Shown piece by piece: positions 8,052 through 19,700 of a DNA stretch of 64,000 nt (the first letter of the stretch is position 1; each line of letters begins with the position of its first letter). Origin of the DNA: CAWHJB01 sp963698715. GTDB taxonomy: Bacteria; Chloroflexota; Anaerolineae; Anaerolineales; UBA4823. Under the pieces are notes generated by a model that was not told where the DNA came from, searched no databases, and saw only the letters and a program-made list of their open reading frames with translations. The DNA lies in NCBI GenBank assembly GCA_963698715.1, contig CAVORW010000003.1, forward strand, positions 248,001 through 312,000, given 5' to 3'. Position numbers and translations under genes: made by a program.

Positions 8052-9503
8052 ATGGAAAAAAGTGATCTTGGATTGATTGGTCTGGCTGTAATGGGCCAAA
8101 ACCTGGTTTTAAATATGAACGACCACGGGTACAAGATTGCGGTCTTCAACCGTACAACGTCCAAAGTGGACCAGTTTTTAGAAAACGAAGCCAAGGGCAC
8201 CCAGGTTGTGGGCACGCATTCACTGGAGGAGCTGGTTTCTGTTCTCAAACGCCCGCGGCGGGTAATGCTGATGGTCAAAGCCGGCAAACCGGTGGATGAT
8301 TTTATCGAAATGTTACTGCCGCTCCTGGAAGAAGACGATATCATCATAGATGGCGGCAATTCGAATTTCCAGGAATCGGCCCGGCGAGCCAAATACCTGG
8401 AGTCCCGCGGCCTGCGCTATATTGGCACTGGCGTCTCGGGCGGCGAAGAGGGCGCCCGGTACGGACCCTCGATCATGCCGGGGGGTACACCGTCTGCCTG
8501 GCCTCACGTTAAAGACATCTTTCAGAGTATCGCGGCCAAAGTAGAAGATGGATCGCCATGTTGTGATTGGGTGGGCGAAGGTGGGGCCGGGCATTTTGTC
8601 AAAATGGTCCATAATGGAATCGAGTATGGCGATATGCAGCTCATCAGTGAAGCGTATCATTTGATGAAATCTGTTTTGGAAATGAGTGCGGATGAGATGC
8701 AACCAGTGTTTGCCCGCTGGAATCAGGGCAAGCTGGATTCCTATTTGATCGAGATCACCGCCGACATCCTGGCTTATAAAGATGAAGAAGGCGATCCTGT
8801 TCTCGAGAAAATCCTGGATGTTGCTGGTCAAAAAGGCACGGGTCGCTGGACAGCAATTGCCGCCCTCGAATCGGGTATTCCCCTGACCCTGATCAGCGAG
8901 GCGGTCTTGGCCCGTTTCTTATCTGCATTAAAGGACGAACGAGTAGAGGCTTCCCGGGTACTTAAGGGGCCGCAGGCAGCTTTCAATGGGGACCGCGCCG
9001 GACTTGTTGAGGATATCCGCCAGGCCTTATATGCTGCGAAAATCATCTCTTATGCTCAGGGTTATATGTTGATGCGGAACGCTGCTGCTGAATTCGGCTG
9101 GAACCTGAATTATGGTGGCATCGCCCTGATGTGGCGCGGCGGCTGTATTATCCGCTCGATCTTTTTGGGCAAGATCAAGGAAGCGTATGACAAGCATCCC
9201 GGCCTGTCGAACCTGCTGCTGGCTCCCTATTTCACGGGAGAGATCGCTGAGGCTCAGGCTGCCTGGCGGCGAGTCGTCGGGCAGGCGGCCCAGTACGGGG
9301 TGCCGTTACCGGCAATGTCCTCTGCCCTGGCATTCTACGATGGTCTGCGTTACGAGCATCTACCCGCCAACCTGATTCAGGCTCAGCGTGACTATTTCGG
9401 CGCCCATACCTACGAGCGGGTCGACCGCCCGCGGGGTGAATTCTTTCATACTAACTGGACTGGCGCTGGCGGGGATGTAACCTCCAGTACATATGACGCC
9501 TGA
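8052..9503 (+). CDS. gnd: 6-phosphogluconate dehydrogenase, decarboxylating
   Basis: This is a full-length 483-residue Gnd, the dimeric long form. It oxidises 6-phosphogluconate with NAD(P)+ to ribulose-5-phosphate, CO2 and NAD(P)H. The N-terminal GLAVMGQNLVLNM Rossmann motif, VFNRTTSK cofactor-specificity loop, VSGGEEGARYGPSIMPGG substrate loop and GAGHFVKMVHNGIEYGDMQ catalytic Lys block are all intact. The Asn-Arg-Thr after the second strand is typical of NADP-preferring enzymes. GGGAG precedes the ATG at 8052. It is the last gene of the sugar-acid cluster. Confidence 0.96.
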   Translation: MEKSDLGLIGLAVMGQNLVLNMNDHGYKIAVFNRTTSKVDQFLENEAKGTQVVGTHSLEELVSVLKRPRRVMLMVKAGKPVDDFIEMLLPLLEEDDIIIDGGNSNFQESARRAKYLESRGLRYIGTGVSGGEEGARYGPSIMPGGTPSAWPHVKDIFQSIAAKVEDGSPCCDWVGEGGAGHFVKMVHNGIEYGDMQLISEAYHLMKSVLEMSADEMQPVFARWNQGKLDSYLIEITADILAYKDEEGDPVLEKILDVAGQKGTGRWTAIAALESGIPLTLISEAVLARFLSALKDERVEASRVLKGPQAAFNGDRAGLVEDIRQALYAAKIISYAQGYMLMRNAAAEFGWNLNYGGIALMWRGGCIIRSIFLGKIKEAYDKHPGLSNLLLAPYFTGEIAEAQAAWRRVVGQAAQYGVPLPAMSSALAFYDGLRYEHLPANLIQAQRDYFGAHTYERVDRPRGEFFHTNWTGAGGDVTSSTYDA

Positions 9504-9559
9504 TTCTTCTGCTCCTGGGAACCCAAATCAGCCAGGTGCGTTAATATGTCGTTGATGTG

Positions 9560-9600
9560 GAGAGCAATTAATGGAGACTTAGCCTCCTATATTTGCTCTC
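9560..9600. terminator. Possible hairpin between gnd and a convergent hydrolase gene
   Basis: GAGAGCAA at 9560-9567 pairs with TTGCTCTC at 9593-9600, with a smaller GGAG/CTCC pair nested inside. It lies between convergent genes and could terminate transcription from both sides, but no clear T-run follows on either strand. Confidence 0.4.
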
Positions 9601-9660
9601 TGCATGAAAATATCTATAGACTTTTAGCTTACTCGGACTGTACGGTACCCCTCACAACTT

Positions 9661-10152
9661 TCAGTTCTCCCCCGGGCTGAGCAAACCAGCCCAGTCGAGG
9701 GCATGCACGGTCTTATACAGGCCGTGATCATCATCGACCACGTTAAAAACCAGGTTCTTGAATACCTGCTGCGCCAGGAGACGGGTTGCTTCGAGCGGCA
9801 CGACTGCATCACGACTGCCATGATAGACCACGACTGGGGTGGCAATAGGCCTGGGTGGCTGCATAGCGAAATCCGGCCAGATCAGGGCGGGCGCCAGCAA
9901 GATCAGGCGTTCGACCTGCTGGGGATTCCGGCAGGCAAACAGGGCTGCCATCAAACCGCCGAAGCTCGAGCCGATAATCGTCCAACCTGCCTGAGTGCCC
10001 AGGATTGAGTTCAATTGATCCATTCGATCGTTCAGGTCGCCGTTAAAATCGGGGATCAGTAGGTTGGGGAACAACGCTCGCAACAGGGTCGCTTTTACAC
10101 CCTGACTGCTGCCCTCTAAACCATGCAAAAAGATTAAGCGCTCAGGTCTCAT
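9661..10152 (-). CDS. Small alpha/beta hydrolase (YqiA/UPF0227-like esterase)
   Basis: This is a compact 163-residue alpha/beta hydrolase without a lid domain. The oxyanion segment FLHGLEGSSQG lies near residue 10, the nucleophile Ser63 sits in GSSFGG, an Asp is placed at HGSRDAVVP and the His in DDDHGLY completes the triad. GGAGG lies 6 bases before the ATG at 10152. It is convergent with gnd and divergent from the membrane protein at 10275. The substrate is unknown; small esterases of this shape act on acyl esters or thioesters. Confidence 0.8.
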   Translation of the reverse strand: MRPERLIFLHGLEGSSQGVKATLLRALFPNLLIPDFNGDLNDRMDQLNSILGTQAGWTIIGSSFGGLMAALFACRNPQQVERLILLAPALIWPDFAMQPPRPIATPVVVYHGSRDAVVPLEATRLLAQQVFKNLVFNVVDDDHGLYKTVHALDWAGLLSPGEN

Positions 10153-10274
10153 CCATACCTCCAGGAGAGTTCCACATCGGATACTTGGCCATATAAATTC
10201 CTGAAAACCGGGGAAGCATGACAGCGAATTGTATCCATCGACTGATATACTTAATCGAAAGGAGGAATAGCAAA

Positions 10275-10619
10275 ATGTTTGTCATAATTCTACGCTGGAT
10301 CGTCATTTTGGGGACACTCGCTACAGGTTTAATTGCCCTGTTCAAACCCACATCTATCCTGGGTTTTGTTGGTTTTGAGGGGATTGGCGGACGCGGAATC
10401 ACCGAGGTCCGGTCTATCATTGGAGGGCTTTTCATTGGCCTGGCTGCGGCCCCGCTGATCTTGAATGACCCGGTAGCCTACAAGATGCTGGGAATCGCGT
10501 ATCTGGCGATTGGGATCACCCGGTTGCCAGCCATGTTTCTGGATCGATCGGTCGTCAGTTCAAATTGGATCAGTGTTGGCGTTGAGTTCGTATTTGGTTT
10601 GTTTTTGCTGCTGACATAA
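10275..10619 (+). CDS. Small four-helix membrane protein (DUF4345-like)
   Basis: This 114-residue protein is almost entirely hydrophobic with about four transmembrane helices. I set the start at 10275 because AAAGGAGG lies just upstream (10258-10265); an in-frame start at 10218 would add a non-hydrophobic leader. The pattern of a first helix, a GFEG/GGRGITEVRSIIGG loop, then TM segments with AYLAIGITRLPAMFLD resembles DUF4345-type proteins. No function is known. Confidence 0.75.
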   Translation: MFVIILRWIVILGTLATGLIALFKPTSILGFVGFEGIGGRGITEVRSIIGGLFIGLAAAPLILNDPVAYKMLGIAYLAIGITRLPAMFLDRSVVSSNWISVGVEFVFGLFLLLT

Positions 10620-10677
10620 ATATTTTATCGTCAATTTGGCTTAAGCTAAGATTGGAATTGATTGGTAATCGCTGCAA

Positions 10678-10700
10678 AAAGGCCCTGAATTGAGGCCTTT
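10678..10700 (+). terminator. Rho-independent-like terminator after the membrane protein
   Basis: AAAGGCC (10678-10684) pairs with GGCCTTT (10694-10700) around a 9-nt loop. It is 60 bp after the stop at 10619 and ends in a short T stretch. Confidence 0.6.
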
Positions 10701-10769
10701 CCATTTGAACCCCCATTGGATGATGCTGGACATGCTCTATCCAGTGGGATGGTATTTGTCGTATACCCT

Positions 10770-10783
10770 TGACAGCCTTGTCA
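10770..10783. promoter_or_regulatory. Short dyad TGACA-N4-TGTCA upstream of the YfcC transporter
   Basis: A perfect 5-bp dyad with a 4-bp spacer lies 22 bp before the start codon at 10806 and could be an operator half-site pair. The only evidence is its symmetry and position. Confidence 0.3.
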
Positions 10784-10805
10784 GCTCTCGATCAAGGAGA
10801 ACCAA

Positions 10806-12275
10806 ATGGATGCACACGCGGGTACAGAAACCAGGGCGGGCGCACAAATCAGCCAGCGGGCTTTTATCCAATCTTTATTATTATTGCTGGTGCTGATGCT
10901 GGGCGCGGGCATCCTCACCCGGGTGGTGCCTGCCGGCCGCTATGCACTCACGCTAGAAGCCGGGCGCGAAGTGATTGACCCAGGATCATTTCAATACATT
11001 CCTCCGCCTGATTACCCGGTCTGGCGCTGGCTGACTGCGCCGTTTGAAGTTTTATGGGGACCGGATGGCCTGACCATTATTACGATTGTCGTTTTTTTGC
11101 TGCTGGTGGGGGTTTCATTTGCTGTCCTGGATAAGAGCGGTCTGGTTCGGGCCGTTTTAGATCGAATCGTTAATCGTTTTGGGGGCCGAAAATATCTGCT
11201 GCTCTTATTGATCTCTTTGTTTTTCATGCTTTTGGGCGCATTTTTTGGTATCTTCGAGGAGGTCGTGCCGCTGGTTCCGGTGATGATCGCCCTGTCGTAT
11301 TCTTTGGGATGGGATGCTCTGGTGGGGTTGGGTATGAGCATCCTGGCTACCAATATGGGTTTTTCAGCCGCCATTACCAACCCATTCACCATCGGTGTGG
11401 CCCAAAAGATCGCCGATTTGCCGCTTTTTTCGGGTGCATGGCTGCGAATATTTATATTTGCCGCCATTTATGGCGTTTTCGCATTGTTTTTGACCCGCTA
11501 TGCCCGCCGGGTCGAACGCCGTCCGGAGGACTCGCCAGTCTATCTCGAAGACCAGTTAGAAAGAGAGAAATATAAACACCTGAATTTAGGCTCGCTTGCG
11601 CATGAGCAGGCGGGTACGCGCAAAGCGATACTGTGGCTTTTGGCTTTTCTGGCGCTGATTTTGCTGGTGTTGGTCAGCGGACCGCTGCTGCCAGCGATTA
11701 CCCAATTTTCACTGCCGCTGGTAGGAATCTTATTCTTCGCAGCTGGGATTGGCGCTGGGGCGCTCTCCGGCACGATGCGATCCAAAATGTTGAGAGCTAT
11801 AACAGAAGGTGCAGCAGGAATTGCGCCTGCTATCCCGCTGATCTTGATGGCAGCCGCAGTCAAGCATATTGTTGCTCAGGGTGGGATCATGGACACCATT
11901 CTGCACAGCGCCGCCGAATCCTTCGCGGGAGCCAGCCCTTTTACTGCCGCCTTGATCATATATTTCCTGGCCCTGTTCATCGAATTTTTTATTGGCTCGG
12001 GTTCTGCGAAAGCCTTTCTGATGATGCCCATTTTACTGCCGCTGGCCGATCTGGTTGGGGTTACCCGCCAGGTTACGGTTACGGCTTACTGCTTTGGAGA
12101 TGGCTTTTCGAATCTGGCCTATCCAACCAACCCGGTGCTGTTGATTTCCCTGGGCCTGACAGTAGTCAGTTATCCCAAGTGGTTGAAGTGGTCTTACAAA
12201 CTCTGGATCTGGATCCTGGGTATCACTTTCATCTTTCTGGCTATTGGTGTGGCGATTGGGTATGGACCATTTTAA
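10806..12275 (+). CDS. YfcC/ArcD-like C4-dicarboxylate-anaerobic-carrier family transporter
   Basis: This is a 489-residue integral membrane protein with about 12 transmembrane segments. The RVVPAGRY motif after the first helix, the GAFFGIFEEVVPLVPVM block and the FFIGSGSAKAFLMMPI segment are typical of the YfcC (PF03606) transporters, which include basic amino-acid exchangers and carboxylate carriers. AAGGAG precedes the ATG by 6 bases. Its last 14 bases overlap the DUF2817 hydrolase gene, so uptake of a peptide or amino-acid-like substrate followed by intracellular cleavage is plausible. That link is inference. Confidence 0.85.
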   Translation: MDAHAGTETRAGAQISQRAFIQSLLLLLVLMLGAGILTRVVPAGRYALTLEAGREVIDPGSFQYIPPPDYPVWRWLTAPFEVLWGPDGLTIITIVVFLLLVGVSFAVLDKSGLVRAVLDRIVNRFGGRKYLLLLLISLFFMLLGAFFGIFEEVVPLVPVMIALSYSLGWDALVGLGMSILATNMGFSAAITNPFTIGVAQKIADLPLFSGAWLRIFIFAAIYGVFALFLTRYARRVERRPEDSPVYLEDQLEREKYKHLNLGSLAHEQAGTRKAILWLLAFLALILLVLVSGPLLPAITQFSLPLVGILFFAAGIGAGALSGTMRSKMLRAITEGAAGIAPAIPLILMAAAVKHIVAQGGIMDTILHSAAESFAGASPFTAALIIYFLALFIEFFIGSGSAKAFLMMPILLPLADLVGVTRQVTVTAYCFGDGFSNLAYPTNPVLLISLGLTVVSYPKWLKWSYKLWIWILGITFIFLAIGVAIGYGPF

Positions 12276-13443
12276 ACAAAACCCTTTACGAGTAGAGCTG
12301 GCCGAGCATCTGGAACAAAACGATTTGGCAGGCTTATTTCTTGCCGATTATGAGAGCTCGCGAGCCAGGTTTCGGGCGCATTTGTCTACTGTCCGGTGCG
12401 GCTGGCCATCCGCCAGCCTGGAAAGCTTCAAGCTGGATTCGGAGGAAGATCTCACCATAGATCGGATTGAAGCGCCGGCTGCGCTGCGCCAGGAAAGATT
12501 ATTGATCCTGACAACCGGTGAGCATGGCATTGAAGGGGCCGCTGGAGCGGCTATGCTGGAAATATTTATCCTGGAAGTCCTCCCACAGCTTGATCCGCAG
12601 AAGACAGGACTTCTGTTGGTCCATACCATTAATCCTTGGGGGATGAAGCACCACCGGAGGGTGAATGCTAACAACGTAGATCTGAACCGAAATTTTCTTT
12701 TTTCCGAGGCTGAGCGTCCGGTTAATCCGCGCTATGCCGGGATATCGGATTTCCTGAACCCAGCCAGATCGCCGGGCAGCTGGCTGAAGATTAACCTGGA
12801 GTACGGCGTCGGGCTACTGTCTGTGCTGCGAAAACTTGGTTTTAAATCTGCATTGGGAGCGATCCTGCTGGGGCAATACGAATTCCCATTCGGTTTGTAT
12901 TATGGCGGCACTAGCCGGCAGGCAGAGACCAGCCATATCATCGCGTTATTCCGACGTTTGATGCCGGATTACAAACAAACCGTCCTGCTGGATATGCATA
13001 CCGGCTATGGCCCGCGAAATCAGATGAGCCTGGTGAATTCCTACCGGGAGTTGCGCAGCTCGGTGGTGCTAGCCGAGCGCTTTGATTATTCGCCAGTGGT
13101 CAGTACCACTCCGGATGAATTTTATGCCATAGAAGGCGATATGATCGATTTTGTTTATGCTTTGAAATCATCTCGGTTTCCGGACATTGCCCTGTACGCT
13201 GCCAGTTTTGAGTTCGGAACCTATGGCGACAGCATATTCGACCACCTGCGCGAGCTGCGCACCATGATCCTGGAGAATCAGGCTTATCATTTTGGCACCA
13301 GCAGTCTTAAGCTCCGCCAGCGAGTGGCGCGTGACTTTGAAGCGCTCTATTCTCCCCAAACACCGGATTGGCAGGCGAAGGCTGTGCAGGCTTGTCGTCA
13401 GGCATTCACAGGCATTCTCAAAGCAGAAGGGTACATCACCTGA
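12262..13443 (+). CDS. DUF2817 protein, M14-like zinc carboxypeptidase fold
   Basis: This is about 393 residues long. Zinc-site features of M14-type peptidases are visible: GEHGIEGAAG (the HxxE pair), the NANNVDLNRNF substrate-binding Arg/Asn block, LDMHTGYGP with the third His ligand, and FEFGTYG carrying a candidate catalytic Glu. DUF2817 proteins are thought to be metallopeptidases or deacylases. The ATG at 12262 overlaps the end of the transporter; a TTG at 12244 is possible but less likely. No signal peptide is seen, so the protein is probably cytoplasmic. Confidence 0.82.
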   Translation: MDHFKQNPLRVELAEHLEQNDLAGLFLADYESSRARFRAHLSTVRCGWPSASLESFKLDSEEDLTIDRIEAPAALRQERLLILTTGEHGIEGAAGAAMLEIFILEVLPQLDPQKTGLLLVHTINPWGMKHHRRVNANNVDLNRNFLFSEAERPVNPRYAGISDFLNPARSPGSWLKINLEYGVGLLSVLRKLGFKSALGAILLGQYEFPFGLYYGGTSRQAETSHIIALFRRLMPDYKQTVLLDMHTGYGPRNQMSLVNSYRELRSSVVLAERFDYSPVVSTTPDEFYAIEGDMIDFVYALKSSRFPDIALYAASFEFGTYGDSIFDHLRELRTMILENQAYHFGTSSLKLRQRVARDFEALYSPQTPDWQAKAVQACRQAFTGILKAEGYIT

Positions 13444-13598
13444 ACTATCTTGAAGTATCACATATCGTCCTCATCAAGATTTCCCTATTCTGAACATCAT
13501 CAGAGGGTTTTCCAAACACCCCGAAAATGGATGATTCCTGGGAACAAAACAGGTGCTATACTCGTCTTATTAGTAATCTCAGGTGCGTCTGGCAGCTT

Positions 13599-13627
13599 TT
13601 GACGCGCTCAACTGCCTTCAGCATTAT
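13599..13627 (+). promoter_or_regulatory. Putative sigma-70-type promoter for the A2M gene
   Basis: TTGACG (13599-13604) and CATTAT (13622-13627) are separated by 17 bp, about 125 bp before the A2M start. The rest of the 283-bp gap from 13444 shows nothing else recognisable. Confidence 0.45.
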
Positions 13628-13753
13628 TTATTAGAGAATTTGGTAAGGTCAAAGTAATAACTATCTGCAAAATTGGTGTGCCCACCCCAATTCTGGGACA
13701 ATATCTGGTAATTCCCAAGCAGCCTCTTGTTACTAAAAGTGAGAGAGAACAGC

Positions 13754-16700
13754 ATGTTTACCTTTCCCATACCTGTCAACCGTAATAAGTTACCGATAAT
13801 TCTCGTTCTATTAGTCCTGGCCGTTTTTTTGAGTGCCTGTAAAAGGGATGGTGGAACAACCCCAACTCCCTCACAGCAGCCGGAGGCTATCCCAACACCA
13901 ACTCCGCTGGTCAGAATCGACGATGCTGGCGAGCCGCTGCCGCCCCTGGTGATCGAACAAAACCCTTCTGGGGGGCAGGAGCTTGCCCCGGATGGGATAA
14001 TCCAGCTGACTTTTGACCAGGCGATGGACCTGCCCTCAGCCGAGAAAGCCTGGCAGCTGGTAGGACCGGGCGGCGAAGAAGTGAATGGAGAGATCTCCTG
14101 GCCGACCGGTCGGACCTTACAGTTTACTCCGGATGAGAAGCTGGCGCTGGGCGCCACTTACCTGGCCAGTTTAAGCACGGAAGCTGCCAGCTCGGCGGGG
14201 GTGGCGCTGGCTGAAACGGTCGAGTTCCAATTTAACACAGTTGGCGAGCTGCAGGTCAGCCAGGTATTTCCAGCAGACAGCAGCAATGAGATAGCTAACA
14301 GCGCAGTCATCACTGTCATCTTTAACCGCCCGGTGGTTCCACTGGTGATTACTGAAGAACAAGCCGATTTGCCGCAGCCCCTCGAGATTGAGCCGGCTAC
14401 TACGGGACAAGGGGAATGGGTCAGCACATCCGTCTATGCATTCAGGCCGGATAAGCCCCTGCGAGGCGCAACCACTTATTCGGTGACTGTAATGGCTGGG
14501 CTTGAGGATGCAGTTCGGGCCTCCAGTTTAGGGCAGGATTATTCCTGGCAGTTCACAACGGCGGCTCCCCGGATTGCCAGTTATATGCTCTCAAACGGGG
14601 AAGTCAATCCACAAGATAATTACCCAGACGTGCTCCTGGATGCCTACTTCACGATCAATTTCTTCCAGCCAATGCATCCGGGCAGCACTGAAACAGTGCT
14701 ATCCCTGACCAGCACAGCCGGGGAGTCGGTAGACCTGACAACTGCTTGGAATGAGGAGTTTACTCAAGCCATCATAACACCAACCCAGCGCCTGGCCTTA
14801 GGGACCACCTATGATCTGGTGTTGGACCCCAGCGCCCAGTCTTCCGATGGCGGCCAACTGCAGGCCGGGTTGGATTGGCGATTTACAACTGTGCCTTATC
14901 CTGCGTTTGTCTCATCCGAACCGGCCAATGGCTCGCGCCAGCCCAACTATAACGGCTGGATCTCGATAAAATTCGCTTCTCCAATGATGCTCAATTCGGT
15001 CAAACAACGGATTGTGGTCACTCCCAGACCTGGGGAAGATAGTCAATGGTGGTGGAACGAATGGGATAATAGTCTTTCGGCATATTTCTTAGAACCTTCG
15101 ACCGGGTATCAAATTCAACTGCAGGCTGGTATGGAAGACATCTATGGCAACCCCACCCAGCAGGCGACGACCATCCGGTTTACGACTGCCAGCGTCGAGC
15201 CAGGCGCCCAATTGCAAATGCCATACCAGGCCTCCCTGTTCCGGGCGGGCCAGCCGCAGCAATTTTATGTCACCCATACCAACATCAGCCAGCTCACAGT
15301 GCAGCTGTTCCGGATTACTCCCAAGCAATTTGTGAATTTCCAGAACGGGCAGCTGGATCAATGGCGCTACAATCCTCCAGAGTCGGATCTGGTCTGGCAG
15401 TCGAGCCGGACTATCCGAGCCGTTTTGGATGAACGGGTGCTGAATAACCTGCAGATGAGCGGGCCGGACGGGGGACCGCTCCCTCCAGGTTTTTATTTCC
15501 TGGGGTTAGACGCTTCGTCTGTACGCAAACAGGGACCATTTGTGGACACTCGCCTTTTAACCATTGCTTCGGCAAATCTGACTTTTAAGACCGATTCCAG
15601 CGAAGCGCTCATCTGGGCAACCGACCTGGAGAGCGGCGCGCCACTGAGCAATGTCTCTTTGATGGTTTATGATCACATATTCAACGCCATTGGCGGCGGT
15701 TCAACCAATGACAGTGGATTATTGCAGCTTTACCTGCCCGTACCGGAAGATCCCTACAGCGTGCGCTACGTGATGACCAGCAACGAGGCCCCTGAGAGCG
15801 TCTTCGGGTTTGCTTCAACCAATATGGACAGCGGAGTCTCGCTCTGGGATTACGGGATTGGGTCAAGCTATTTCGCTCCTCCACAGCAGCCGGTCGGTTA
15901 TATCTATACCGAAAGGCCAATCTACCGACCGGGGCAGCCGGTTTACTTCAAAGGCATAGTCCGCCTGGATGACGACCTGGATTATCTGCTGCCGGATCAG
16001 CGCCGGGTTGAGGTTCAAATCACAAGTTTTGAAGAGACCGTTTATAGCCAGATCCTCAGTCTGTCCGAGTACAGCAGCTTTGATGGAGTTTTCACGCTCG
16101 ACAATGACGCCGCCTTGGGGGCTTATACCATCATGGTCAAATTCCCCGGGCAGTCGGATCCATTTGCCTACCTGGATTTCAGTGTAGCAGAATATCGCCG
16201 TCCAGAATTCCAGGTTGTGGTCAGCGCAGTTCAGCCGGACGTTCTGGCTGGCGAGAATTTTGAGGTCAGCGTGGCGGCGGATTTCTACTCGGGTGGGGGA
16301 GTCAGTGAAGCAACCGTGGATTGGACCCTGACCTCCCAGCCGTACACATTCCAACCGGGCGGCGACCTGAGCCGCTACAGTTTTACCGATCCACAGGATG
16401 AATGGGTGTTCTACAACGGGTCAGGACCGTTCGATCAGGAGGTCATTGCCAGCGGTCAGGGCCAGACAGATGCGAGCGGGAAACTAGTGCTAAACCTGGC
16501 GGCCGATCTCTCTAAGACCAATGCCAGCCGCCAGCTGACTTTTGAAGCCTCGGTCACAGATCTGGCTGGCAATGTTGTCAGCGGCCGGACGAGTGTTACT
16601 GCCCACTTGAGTTCAATCTATCCCGGGGTTGCGTCGCAGACATATGTTGGCCAGGCGGGCAAGGAGCAGGGCTTTGACCTGATCGCGGTAGATTGGGATG

Positions 16701-19700
16701 GGACCCCACTTGCCGGGCAAAGCCTGGAGGTTGAGATTATTGAAAGGCGATGGTACAGTATCCAGGAACAGGATGCCACTGGCCGTATCACCTGGAAATC
16801 TTCAGTTGAGGAGATCCCGGTCGCCAGCTTCAGCGACGTGCAGACCGATGCTCAAGGGGAGGCCAGCGTCAGTTTTGTGCCCGAAAAGGGCGGTGCCTAC
16901 CGGGCGCGGGTTGCCGTTACCGACGCACAGGGCAATCAAGCCAAAGCCTCGACGTTTATGTGGGTAGCAGGCAATGACTTCATTCCCTGGCGGCAGACCA
17001 ACGACCGCAGCTTTGACTTGATCGCCGACCGGGACCAGTACACCCCGGGCGATACTGCCGAGATCCTGATCGCTTCTCCGTTCCAGGGAAAAGCTTATGC
17101 CCTGGTGACGGTTGAACGCGGCCGAATTCGTTTCAGTGAAGTGATCGAGCTGGCCAGCAACAGCACGATCTACCAGCTGCCGATCGAAAGCAGCATGTCG
17201 CCGAACGTCTATGTATCAGTATTGATTGTCAAAGGGGTCGACCAGAACAATCCACGACCAGACTTCAAAATGGGGATTGTCGAGCTGCAAGTTGATCGCG
17301 ATCAGCGGGCGCTTCAGATTGAGCTGTCCAGCGACCAGCCCCAGGCCGGTCCCGGCGAGCAGGTTCAATATGACATTCTCGTGACCGATCATCAGGGCCA
17401 GCCGGTCTCAGCTGAGCTGTCACTCAGCCTGAGCGATCTTGCAACTCTCTCCTTGAGGGATCCAAACTCGGCTCCAATTCTGGATTTCTTTTACAGCAGA
17501 CGCTCGCTGGGTGTCTGGACTTCAGTCCCGATTGTCAATTCGATTGATGATCACAATGCTTCCATTGAGGAGTACCTGGCCGAAGGCCGAGGGATGGGCA
17601 GCGGCGGTGGTAAAGGCGGCGGTGATTTTGCGGTGATCGAAGTTCGTCAGGATTTCCCCGACACCGCTTTTTGGGAGGCTCATCTCGTCACGGATGCCAA
17701 TGGGCGGGCCAGCGTAACCGTCACTCTGCCGGATAATTTAACCACCTGGCGAATGGATGCCCGAGCAGTTACCCTGGATTCGCACGTGGGACAGACGACC
17801 CTGGACATCATCAGCACCAGACCGTTGCTGGTGCGGCCTCAGACGCCGCGCTTTCTGGTGGTCGGCGATCAACTGCGTCTGGGCGCGGCCGTGCACAACA
17901 ACACCGACCAGCCGATCAGCGCCCGAGTCACCCTGGCAGGACAAGGTGTCCAGGTCCAGGGAGATCTGACCCAGCTGGTTGACATTCCTGCCCGCCGCCA
18001 GGCCTATGTGTCCTGGGATGCCAGCGTGGATTTTGTGGATGGCGAAGGCAATCCACTGGATCGCGTCGACCTGGTGTTCAGCGCCGAGGGTGGAGGTTTC
18101 CAGGACGCCAGCCGCCCAACCCTGGCGAAACTTGAAGGCCAAGGTCTGCCGGTATATCGCTATGAGGCGCATGAAACCGTGGGCACTTCAGGGATTGTGC
18201 CGGATGGTGGGACCCAGGTTGAAGCGGTCAGTTTGCCGGCCAATTGGACCGAAACTGCCACCCATGAGGGCAACCTGACGATCCAGGTAGCGCCCTCCCT
18301 GGCAGCCGGTATGACCAGCGGGCTGAATTACCTTCAGCACTATCCGTACGAATGTGTCGAACAGACCATCTCGCGCTTCCTGCCTAACGTGCTTACGACC
18401 TCAGCCCTCCAAGCTGCCGGGATTGACGATCCCACCCTGGCTGCTAACCTGGAGTCTGAGGTCAGCACTGCGCTGCAACGCCTGTATAACTGGCAAAATC
18501 CGGATGGTGGCTGGGGCTGGTGGTCTAACCAAAAGAGTGATCCGCTGACCAGCGCCTACGTCGTGTTTGGGCTGTTGGAGGCGCGCGACGCCGGGTATGG
18601 GGTGGCAGTCAACCCACTTGCTAATGGCCTGAAGTACCTGAATAACCAGTTACGATCACTGCCAGCGCTCAGCCAACCTTACATGGTGCATCGCCAGAGC
18701 TTCTTGCTGTACGTCCTGGCTCGGGCAGGACAGCCGGATGTCAGCCGGACCGGGCAGTTGTATGAGAACCGCCAGGAGTTGGCGCTCTTTGCGCGAGCAT
18801 ACCTGCTTCAGACGATGTTCTGGATTGACCCGCAAGACCCGCGGCTGCAAACACTGCTGTCGGATTTCAACAATGCCGCGATTACCTCTGCCACAGGAAC
18901 CCACTGGGAAGAGTCCGACCCGGATCCGTACAACTGGAATACAGATACTCGTACAACAGCGATTGTGCTCTCTGCCATCAGCCAGGTGGACCCGCAGAAC
19001 CCGCTTAACGCCAATGCCACCCGCTGGCTGATGAGCAACCGCACGGCAGGCCACTGGGGTACCACCCAGGAGACTGCCTGGACCATCCTGGCACTGACCA
19101 AATGGATGGTTGCCAGCGGCGAGCTGCAGGCGGATTACAATTTTGGGGTAGCCATCAATGGGGAGACGTTGGGTGAAGGGACGGCAAACTCAAACAGTCT
19201 GCGTCAAACCTATACCTACCAGGTGCAGGTGGCTCGCCTGCTGGCCGACCAGGCTAACCGTCTTGCAATTGCCCGCGACGAAGGGCCCGGCAACCTGTAC
19301 TATACCGCCCACTTGGATGTGTCTCTGCCGGTGGAAGAGATTCAGCCCCTCGACCAGGGGATCATCATCATGCGCAGTTATTTCGATCCTGAAGAGCGCA
19401 CCCTGCCGATCAGTGAAGCCGCCATAGGCGATTTGCTGCTGGTGCGCCTGACCGTGGTGGCACCCAACGACCTGCATTACGTCGTGATCGATGATCCGCT
19501 TCCAGCTGGCCTGGAAGCCCTCGATCAAAGCCTGAATATCAGCCAGCAGTCCGTAACGCCGCAGCAGTATGACTGGCAGGACCTCTCCACCAAAGGCTGG
19601 GGCTGGTGGTATTTTACCCACTCCGAACTGCGCGACGAGAAGCTGGTCCTTTCGGCCGATTACCTGCCGGCCGGGACCTATGTCTACAGCTACCTGGTGC

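Noticed and set aside
10218..10274. Upstream start for the membrane protein
   Set aside because: The extra 19 residues are polar, and the AAAGGAGG ribosome site lies inside them, favouring ATG 10275.
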